From NCBI GenBank assembly GCA_020637595.1, contig JACKKE010000003.1, positions 124,001 to 188,000 on the forward strand: DNA of 64,000 bases, given 5' to 3'. This DNA comes from Rhodobacter sp. (lineage in GTDB: Bacteria > Pseudomonadota > Alphaproteobacteria > Rhodobacterales > Rhodobacteraceae). The position numbers and the translations under genes were made by a program. Each line of letters begins with the position of its first letter. Position 1 is the stretch's first letter. Below are positions 1 to 5,943 of the stretch, piece after piece. The notes under the pieces are model-generated. The model saw nothing but the letters and a program-made list of their open reading frames with translations. It was not told the origin of the DNA and ran no database searches.

Positions 1-4
1 TCAT
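1..4 (-). other. Probable start codon of the next gene leftward (only its first bases are in the window)
   Basis: Read on the minus strand, an ATG begins at position 4 and is preceded by GGAG with a 6-nt spacer. It lies about 50 nt past the stop of the phosphoesterase gene on the same strand, so the dgc operon may continue beyond the left edge. The spacing and the ribosome site are seen; that a gene follows is inferred. Confidence 0.35.
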
Positions 5-54
5 GGGGCTCTCCATTGCGGTTTGTCGGTTCATCGGCGCAGCACGCCGCGCAG

Positions 55-795
55 TCAAGAGGGGATCCAGCCGGTGCCGACCGCCGCGGCCCAGTCGTCG
101 CGGCCTCGTGACCGGGCCAGCGCCACCATCCGCCGCGTGTCATACCCCACGCGCCGGTGCGCCACCTCCCAACCCTGCGCGCGGTGCGTCAGCAGGGCAT
201 AACAGGCCTCGGGCGTGCCCGCCTCGACCGCATGCGGCACCGGCGTGTCATCGAGATAGGCCGGACAGCCGACGCTGCCGGGGTTCACCACCTGCCGCCC
301 GTCGGGCAGGCGCAGGGCACGCGGCAGATGGGAATGCGCGCAGAGGATCAGCCCGGCGTCGACCCCGGCCAGATAGCGCGCGATGGTCAGCGCATCCCGC
401 TGCACCACCGCACCATCGAGGGTCACGCGCTCGCACAGATAAGTCTCGTCGCTGGCGGGCGTGCCGTGGCAAGCAAAGACATCCTCCAGCCGCAGCGTGG
501 CGGGCAGCGAGGCCAGCCAGCCCAGCGCGCCCTCGGGCAACACATCGCGGGCGGCGGCGTCCGAGGCCCTCATCTCCGGGCGCGGAACCTCCAGCAGGGT
601 GCGGTCATGGTTGCCGCGCAACGCCAGCGCCTTCAGCCCGCGCAGCTGCTCCCAGCTGCCTGCGGCATCCAGCGGTCCGCTGAAATGGTCGCCCAGCAGC
701 AGCACCGCATCCGCCCCCTGCCCCGCCAGATCGGCCAGCACCGCAGCCAGCGCGTCGGCGTTGCCGTGAATATCGGCCAGCGCCGCGATCCTCAT
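55..795 (-). CDS. Metallophosphoesterase family protein (YfcE/MJ0936-like)
   Basis: 246-aa calcineurin-like phosphoesterase of the small single-domain class that hydrolyses phosphomono- or diesters with two metal ions, probably in the cytosol since no signal peptide is visible. The metal ligands stand in the usual order: D8-x-H10, G-D36-H, GN62-H63-D64, H110 in CHGTP, and H154-x-H156 near ASHxP-like AHSHLP. Its ATG overlaps the TGA of the upstream dipeptide epimerase by 4 nt (ATGA), so it is the last visible gene of the dgcN-dgcA operon. The natural substrate cannot be read from the sequence. The family is well supported; a role in D-amino acid metabolism is only suggested by position. Confidence 0.88.
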   Translation of the reverse strand: MRIAALADIHGNADALAAVLADLAGQGADAVLLLGDHFSGPLDAAGSWEQLRGLKALALRGNHDRTLLEVPRPEMRASDAAARDVLPEGALGWLASLPATLRLEDVFACHGTPASDETYLCERVTLDGAVVQRDALTIARYLAGVDAGLILCAHSHLPRALRLPDGRQVVNPGSVGCPAYLDDTPVPHAVEAGTPEACYALLTHRAQGWEVAHRRVGYDTRRMVALARSRGRDDWAAAVGTGWIPS

Positions 796-1754
796 CCCCA
801 GAGTTCCGGCGCCGACGGATGCACCCCGGCCGCGTCATAGGCCAGCGGCGGGTCGCGGTCCTCGGCCAGCAGCAGAGGTCCGTCCAGATCCACCACCTCA
901 ACTCCCTGCGCGACCAGCACGGCGGGCGCCATCGCCAGCGAGGTGCCGACCATGCAGCCGACCATCACCCGATAGCCTTCGGCCCGCGCCGCGTCGCGCA
1001 GCGCCAGCGCCTCGGTCAACCCGCCGGTCTTGTCCAGCTTGATGTTGACCATGTCATACTTGCCCTTCAGCCCCGGCAGACTGGCGCGGTCATGGCAGCT
1101 TTCATCGGCGCAGACCGGCAGGGGCCGCGCGATCTCGGCCAGCAGATCGTCCTGCCCGGCGGGCAAGGGCTGCTCGACCATCTGCACGCCCAGCCGCAAC
1201 AGATGTGGCGCCAACTCGCTGTAAACCTCGGCCGACCAGCCCTCGTTCGCATCGACGACGATCCGCGCCTCCGGCGCCCCCGCCCGCACCGCTTCCAGCC
1301 GCGCCATGTCGTCGGGCGTGCCCAGCTTGATCTTCAGCAGCGGCCGATGCGCGTTCTTCGCCGCCGAGGCGCGCATCTTCTCGGGCGTATCCAGCGACAG
1401 GGTGAAACAGGTCAGCATCGGCCCCGGCGCTGTCAGGCCGGCCAGTTCCCAAACCCGCTTGCCCGCGCGCTTGGCTTCCAGATCCCACAGCGCGCAATCG
1501 ACAGCATTGCGCGCCGCCCCCGCCGGCAAGGCCGCCTGCAGATCCACCCGGTCGATCCCGCCCGGCAGCCCCGCGATCTGCGCCGCCACCGACTCCAGCG
1601 TCTCGCCATAGCGCGCATAGGGCACACACTCGCCCCAGCCGACCAACCCGTCGCGTTCCACCCGCACGGTCAACACCTTCGCCTCGGTCCGCGACCCGCG
1701 CGAGATGGTGAACACTTCTGCCAGACGGAAACTCTCGGCCTCGACCCGGATCAT
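792..1754 (-). CDS. dgcA: Dipeptide epimerase / N-acetyl-D-glutamate racemase DgcA (enolase superfamily)
   Basis: 320-aa enolase-superfamily enzyme of the muconate-lactonizing (AE epimerase) subgroup. Visible: KxK motif at K141-x-K143, metal ligands D168 (VVDAN), E194 (EQP) and D217 (ADES), and the opposing base K239. Enzymes of this type epimerise L-Ala-D/L-Glu or, when paired with DgcN, convert N-acetyl-D-Glu to N-acetyl-L-Glu. The direct neighbour upstream is a DUF1611/DgcN gene, which favours the second role. The start at 1754 is chosen because AAAGGG lies 8 nt upstream; the in-frame ATG at 1760 is only 2 nt from it. The 3' end overlaps the phosphoesterase start by 4 nt. Confidence 0.85.
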   Translation of the reverse strand: MIRVEAESFRLAEVFTISRGSRTEAKVLTVRVERDGLVGWGECVPYARYGETLESVAAQIAGLPGGIDRVDLQAALPAGAARNAVDCALWDLEAKRAGKRVWELAGLTAPGPMLTCFTLSLDTPEKMRASAAKNAHRPLLKIKLGTPDDMARLEAVRAGAPEARIVVDANEGWSAEVYSELAPHLLRLGVQMVEQPLPAGQDDLLAEIARPLPVCADESCHDRASLPGLKGKYDMVNIKLDKTGGLTEALALRDAARAEGYRVMVGCMVGTSLAMAPAVLVAQGVEVVDLDGPLLLAEDRDPPLAYDAAGVHPSAPELWG

Positions 1755-1796
1755 GCCCATCGCCCTTTCATCTTGCCGCAAATACGCACGGGGGTT

Positions 1797-1853
1797 CTCA
1801 GGGGGAGCGTGCTCCCCCTGAGGCGGGGGGTTCGGGGGGCGGCAGCCCCCCGA
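1797..1853. repeat. Two back-to-back strong hairpins in the dgcN-dgcA spacer (REP/BIME-like)
   Basis: The 106-nt spacer between dgcN and dgcA holds two near-perfect palindromes. The first, 1797-1822, has 12-bp arms (CTCAGGGGGAGC) around a GT centre. The second, 1832-1853, has 9-bp arms (TCGGGGGGC) around GGCA. Neither is followed by a T tract, so they look more like repetitive extragenic palindromes or mRNA-processing/stability elements than simple terminators. They would separate dgcN from dgcA in expression level. Confidence 0.7.
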
Positions 1854-1860
1854 CACGCCG

Positions 1861-2862
1861 TCATACCGCCGCCAGCGCGTCCACCAGCTTGCCCGCACCA
1901 TAGCGGAACGGATCGGTCGCCGGCAGGCCCAGGCGGGCCTCGACCTCGGCCAGATAGGCGCGCGCCTCGGCATCCGCCATGTGCTGGGTGTTCACCGACA
2001 CGCCGACCGCCACGCAGGCCGGGTTCGCCACCCGCGCCAGCGCCAGCGCCGTGTCGCGCACCGCCTCGATCGTCGGCAGCTGATAGCCCGGCAGCCCGCG
2101 CATGTGGTCGCGCGTCGGCTCGTGGCAGATCACCAGCGCGTCGGGTTGCCCACCATGCACCAGCGCCAGCGTCACCCCCGAATAGCTGACGTGGAACAGG
2201 CTGCCCTGCCCCTCGATCAGATCCCAGTGGTCGGCGTCGTTGTCCGGCGTCAGCCATTCGATCGAGCCGGCCATGAAATCCGCGATCACTGCATCGAGCG
2301 GCACGCCGCCGCCGGTGATCAGGATGCCGGTCTGGCCGGTGGCGCGGAACGAGGCCTTCATGCCGCGCTCGCGCATCTCCTTTTCCATGCAGAGCGCGGT
2401 ATACATCTTGCCGACCGAGCAATCCGTGCCCACCGCCAGCATCCGCTTGCCCGTGCGCTTGACGCCATTGGCGATCGGATACTTGACCGAGGGGATCCGC
2501 ACGTCGTGCAGGGTCCGCCCGGTGGCCTTGGCAACCGCCGCCAGATCGGGTTCGTCGCGCAGCAGGTTATGCAGCCCCGAGGCCAGATCGAACCCTTCCT
2601 CCAGCGCCTCGACCAGCACCTTCTTCCAGGTCTGGCTGATGATCCCGCCGCGGTTGGCGACGCCGATCACCAGCGTCTTGATACCGGCGGCCCTGGCCTC
2701 GGCCAGGGTCATGTCGGGGATGCCCATATCGGCCTTGCAGCCCTCGAGCCGCAGCTGCCCGAGGGCGTATTCCGGGCGCCAGTCCTTGATGCCCTGGGCG
2801 ACCTTGGCCGCGAGTTGATCGGGTGCATCGCCGAGGAACAGTAGATACGGGGTCTCGATCAT
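1861..2862 (-). CDS. dgcN: DUF1611 protein, D-glutamate N-acetyltransferase DgcN-like
   Basis: 333-aa DUF1611 protein. A P-loop-like segment GTDCSVGKM lies at residues 145-153, and the C-terminal half is the family's conserved domain. In marine bacteria DgcN acetylates D-glutamate and DgcA then racemises the product, feeding it into L-glutamate metabolism; the adjacency of the two genes here supports the same pathway. The ATG at 2862 is chosen over an upstream in-frame ATG (2910) because GGAG sits 6 nt before it and the protein then begins as family members do. It is divergent from mcl1 across a 345-nt region. The acetyltransferase function is transferred from the family, not seen in motifs. 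Confidence 0.82.
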   Translation of the reverse strand: MIETPYLLFLGDAPDQLAAKVAQGIKDWRPEYALGQLRLEGCKADMGIPDMTLAEARAAGIKTLVIGVANRGGIISQTWKKVLVEALEEGFDLASGLHNLLRDEPDLAAVAKATGRTLHDVRIPSVKYPIANGVKRTGKRMLAVGTDCSVGKMYTALCMEKEMRERGMKASFRATGQTGILITGGGVPLDAVIADFMAGSIEWLTPDNDADHWDLIEGQGSLFHVSYSGVTLALVHGGQPDALVICHEPTRDHMRGLPGYQLPTIEAVRDTALALARVANPACVAVGVSVNTQHMADAEARAYLAEVEARLGLPATDPFRYGAGKLVDALAAV

Positions 2863-3207
2863 GGCAGGCTCCTGCGAGGGGTGACGCACAGAGCATGCCG
2901 CAAGTTCCACGGAATTTCCTTGATATGTAAATGAGTGTGCAGGAGGAATATCGAAGTTTCTTCGATGAATGCCCTGTTTTGCACATATTTATTGCGCATC
3001 TGCCGCCATATCCCTCAAGAACCGTGTGCAAATATGGCCGATCCCCGCGATTCTCGCCCCTCTTCTTGCGCCCGGTTTCGCGCACCCGACGCATTGCCGC
3101 AGCGCAAAAACTGCAACGCTGCGGGCGCAGAAATCGCTTGCATCCCGGCGCGCAACATAATAACCAACAGCCCACCAGGAACGTAATTTACTTGCCCAAG
3201 GCCTGCC
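2863..3207. promoter_or_regulatory. Divergent dgcN / mcl1 intergenic region with two inverted repeats
   Basis: This 345-nt region contains no convincing gene and is clearly more AT-rich than its surroundings. It holds a perfect 7-bp inverted repeat, ATCGAAG-TTT-CTTCGAT, at 2950-2966. It also holds a TTTGCACA / TGTGCAAA pair at 2978-2985 and 3025-3032, 39 nt apart. The second pair resembles the TTTGCAA-type sites of short-chain acyl-CoA regulators (ScfR/PccR/RamB family) that control acyl-CoA genes in Rhodobacter. The repeats are seen; the regulator assignment is inferred. Confidence 0.5.
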
Positions 3208-4170
3208 ATGTCCTTCCGTCTCCAGCCCGCCCCCCCCGCCCGCCCCAACCGCTGCCAGCTGTTCGGCCCGGGCTCGCGCACGGCGCTGTTCGAGAAGATG
3301 GCGGCCTCGGCGGCGGATGTGATCAACCTCGATCTGGAGGATTCGGTCGCCCCCTCGGACAAGGACACGGCGCGCGCGAATATCATCCAGGCGACGCATG
3401 ACATCGACTGGGGCAACAAATACCTCAGCGTGCGCATCAACGGCCTCGACACGCCGTGGTGGTATCGCGACGTGGTCGAGTTGCTGGAACAGGCCGGCGA
3501 CCGGCTGGACCAGATCATGATCCCCAAGGTCGGCTGCGCGGCCGATGTCTATGCGGTGGACGCCCTGGTCACCGCAGTCGAGCGCGCCAAGGGCCGCACC
3601 AAGCCGATCAGCTTCGAAGTGATCATCGAGAGTGCCGCCGGCATCGCCCATGTCGAGGAAATCGCCGCCTCGAGCCCCCGTCTGCAGGCGATGAGCCTGG
3701 GCGCCGCGGATTTCGCCGCCTCGATGGGCATGGCGACCACCGGCATCGGCGGCACGCAGGAAAACTACTATATGCTGCGCGAGGGCGCGAAATACTGGTC
3801 GGACCCCTGGCACTGGGCGCAGACCGCGATCGTCGCCGCCTGCCGCACCCACGGTATCCTGCCGGTCGACGGCCCCTTCGGCGATTTCAGCGACGATGAC
3901 GGGTTCCGCGCGCAGGCACTGCGCTCGGCGACGCTGGGCATGGTCGGCAAATGGGCGATCCACCCCAAGCAGGTCGCCCTGGCAAACGAGGTCTTCACCC
4001 CGTCCGAGGCCGCCGTGGCCGACGCCCGCGCGATCCTGGCGGCGATGGAAGAGGCCAAGGCCAACGGCCTGGGCGCCACCACCTACAAGGGCAAGCTGAT
4101 CGACATCGCGTCGATGAAGCAGGCCGAAGTGATCGTCAAACAGGCCGAGTTGATCGCCGGCAACGCTTAA
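3208..4170 (+). CDS. mcl1: L-malyl-CoA/beta-methylmalyl-CoA lyase
   Basis: 320-aa HpcH/HpaI-CitE family lyase. It reversibly cleaves beta-methylmalyl-CoA to glyoxylate and propionyl-CoA, and malyl-CoA to acetyl-CoA and glyoxylate, in the ethylmalonyl-CoA pathway for acetate/C1 assimilation; Mg-dependent and cytosolic. The protein matches Rhodobacter Mcl1 from its first residues (MSFRLQPAPPARPNRCQLFG) and keeps the family blocks NLDLEDSV (about 41-48), EVIIESAAG and GAADFAASMG. Length fits (Rhodobacter enzyme about 318 aa). It stands alone, divergent from dgcN; the pathway epimerase is at 54183-54587. Identity is very secure. Confidence 0.97.
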   Translation: MSFRLQPAPPARPNRCQLFGPGSRTALFEKMAASAADVINLDLEDSVAPSDKDTARANIIQATHDIDWGNKYLSVRINGLDTPWWYRDVVELLEQAGDRLDQIMIPKVGCAADVYAVDALVTAVERAKGRTKPISFEVIIESAAGIAHVEEIAASSPRLQAMSLGAADFAASMGMATTGIGGTQENYYMLREGAKYWSDPWHWAQTAIVAACRTHGILPVDGPFGDFSDDDGFRAQALRSATLGMVGKWAIHPKQVALANEVFTPSEAAVADARAILAAMEEAKANGLGATTYKGKLIDIASMKQAEVIVKQAELIAGNA

Positions 4171-4371
4171 CCCCCGGCCGGGCGGAAGGAGGAGCCGCCA
4201 GGCCGCCGGAGGAGGGACGCGCGTCGGAGGGATCCGGCGCGCGTCCGGCTTTTCAGGCCGTGCGTGGACCCTTCGGAGGGTCAAAGGGCAGATTGATCTG
4301 ACAATTCACGAATATCGGTTTTGTGAAATTCTATTGGCAGTTTCCGTCCAAAACCGCATTCCATGATTGGA
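4171..4371. other. Convergent spacer with an AT-rich pocket and inverted repeat
   Basis: Between convergent mcl1 and the GyrI-like gene. A short hairpin GACCCT-TCGG-AGGGTC sits at 4267-4282 without a T tract on either side. The last 85 nt are AT-rich for this genome and carry an inverted repeat CGGTTTTG (4316-4323) / CAAAACCG (4349-4356) with a 25-nt spacer. No gene is evident. Confidence 0.3.
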
Positions 4372-4980
4372 TTAGTCCTCCTTCACCGTAACCGGCTGCC
4401 GCAGGATCGTCTTCAGCTTCTCGGGCGCGACCTTCCGCGGGTCCGACAGGTAGATCTCGTGATGGAACCCGGTCGGAGCCAGCCCGCGGGCCGGCATTTC
4501 CTGTTCATGCATCCGGGCAATCAACGGGGCCTCGTCGGCATAGCTGCCCAGATGCAGCGCCTGCAGGCATGTCCCCTCGTCCAGCGGCACCAGCGCGACG
4601 CGCCCCAGTGCTGCGACCAGATCGGGTTCCTTGGCCTTCTTCCTGAGCGCCGCCGCGCGCAGGTCCTCCAGCCCGGCCGCAGCCAGCCAGCCCGGCGCGC
4701 GGATCATCATCCGCCAGCGCCAGACCTCGCGCTGGCCGCCGACAAACGCCGCCATGTCATCGGCCCACCACAGTCCCTCGAGCGGGCCGACCTTTTCGTC
4801 AATCCCCTGCGCCTTGCCGGCAAAGCGCGCACCATAGGCCAGCGTGTAAAGCGCCTGCACCGCCACCGCATAGGCGGCGCCCTCGGGCGCGCCCTGCCCC
4901 TCGATGGCCAGATAGATCATCGGCGGAACCTCGACGAGGTCGATGCGGCCGGGTTTTCCGGTCAAAAGCGGGTCGGTCAT
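4372..4980 (-). CDS. GyrI-like small-molecule-binding domain protein
   Basis: 202-aa stand-alone GyrI-like (SOUL/BmrR effector-fold) protein. It starts with the family pattern LVEVPPMIYLAIEGQGAP and has WWADDMAAF and a C-terminal ALHLGSYADEAP block typical of this fold. No DNA-binding domain and no signal peptide. Its ATG overlaps the stop of the upstream AraC/GyrI regulator by 4 nt, so the two are co-translated and probably respond to the same compound. Some relatives hydrolyse or bind cyclopropanoid or cationic toxins; which applies here cannot be seen. Confidence 0.8.
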   Translation of the reverse strand: MTDPLLTGKPGRIDLVEVPPMIYLAIEGQGAPEGAAYAVAVQALYTLAYGARFAGKAQGIDEKVGPLEGLWWADDMAAFVGGQREVWRWRMMIRAPGWLAAAGLEDLRAAALRKKAKEPDLVAALGRVALVPLDEGTCLQALHLGSYADEAPLIARMHEQEMPARGLAPTGFHHEIYLSDPRKVAPEKLKTILRQPVTVKED

Positions 4981-5825
4981 GGACGGTCCTCCAGGGGCAG
5001 GTGAATATCGGTGCGCAGCGCCTCGGGGGCGGTGTCGGTGGGGGTGTTCAGGTATTGCTCCCAGACCGGGGCATCGGCGGGCACCGCGCCGCTCGCCGGC
5101 AACCAGGTGCCATAGAGCCAGTCATAGGCCAGGCCAAACCCGGTGTAGGGCCCGGTAAACGCCAGCGTCGCGTGACGCCCGGCAGGCAGCCTGCGCTCCT
5201 CCAGCCCCGGCGGGCAGGCCAGCCCCGCATCAACGATCACCCCGGCGAAACTGCGCAGGGCCTCGGGCGCGACGGCGGCCGGGTCATCGTGATAGATCCC
5301 CACCAGCCCGCGGCTGGCAGGCCAGAGCCCCCGCCCCGACAGGATCGCACCGAGATCCGCAAACGCGCGGCCGATCTGCATATAGGGCCCGGTGAAGGGC
5401 AAGCCGATCACCCGGCGTTCGGGGTGGTCGGTGATGGTGACGGGATACACGGCGTCTCCTCCTTTGAACAATGCGGTCAGCCCTTCGGGCAACAGCCGCC
5501 CGGTGCGGCGGAAGGCAGCCGGCGAGACGCCATAGCGTGCGCGGAACGCCCGGCCAAAGGCCGCGGCATTGGCATAGCCATGCGCCCGTCCGACCGCCGC
5601 CACCGGGTCATCACCCCGCACCAATGCATAGGCCGCCGCGTGCAGCCGCACCCGGCGCACCGCCTCGGCCACGGTCTCGCCGGTGACCGAGCGGAACACC
5701 CGGTGGAAATGGAACCGCGACAGGGCGGCGACATCGGCCAACTCATCAAGCGAATGCTCGCGGGCGGGGTCGGCGTGGATCGCATCATAGACGCGGCGCA
5801 GGCGGGTCTGGTAATCGGAACTCAT
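4977..5825 (-). CDS. AraC family transcriptional regulator with C-terminal GyrI-like domain
   Basis: 282-aa regulator with the order reversed from classical AraC: two helix-turn-helix motifs at the N-terminus (about residues 8-105, with HRVFRSVTGETVAEAVRRVRL and GYANAAAFGRAFRARYGVSP), followed by a GyrI-like effector domain (about 125-280). This is the Rob/SoxS-GyrI arrangement, sensing small hydrophobic or cationic ligands. AGG-rich ribosome site GGAGG lies 4 nt before the ATG. It is divergent from the RNA helicase gene and overlaps the downstream GyrI-like gene (ATGA). Likely controls its own operon. Confidence 0.88.
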   Translation of the reverse strand: MSSDYQTRLRRVYDAIHADPAREHSLDELADVAALSRFHFHRVFRSVTGETVAEAVRRVRLHAAAYALVRGDDPVAAVGRAHGYANAAAFGRAFRARYGVSPAAFRRTGRLLPEGLTALFKGGDAVYPVTITDHPERRVIGLPFTGPYMQIGRAFADLGAILSGRGLWPASRGLVGIYHDDPAAVAPEALRSFAGVIVDAGLACPPGLEERRLPAGRHATLAFTGPYTGFGLAYDWLYGTWLPASGAVPADAPVWEQYLNTPTDTAPEALRTDIHLPLEDRP

Positions 5826-5943
5826 GGCACCTCCGAGGCGGTGATCGCATGGCGGCGATGTGCCTGTCTTGCTATTCTTGCACTATACAGCGCCGCGCCC
5901 GGAGCGTATGGGGGCGGCTTGACCTCGATTGCCGGACATTGCC

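Noticed and set aside
4267..4282. GACCCT-TCGG-AGGGTC as terminator of mcl1
   Set aside because: Short stem about 100 nt from the stop and no T run on either strand; left as a note only.
2989..4284. 431-codon open frame on the minus strand over mcl1
   Set aside because: It is the antisense shadow of a very well conserved plus-strand gene; composition is Arg/Gly/His-rich, with no ribosome site.
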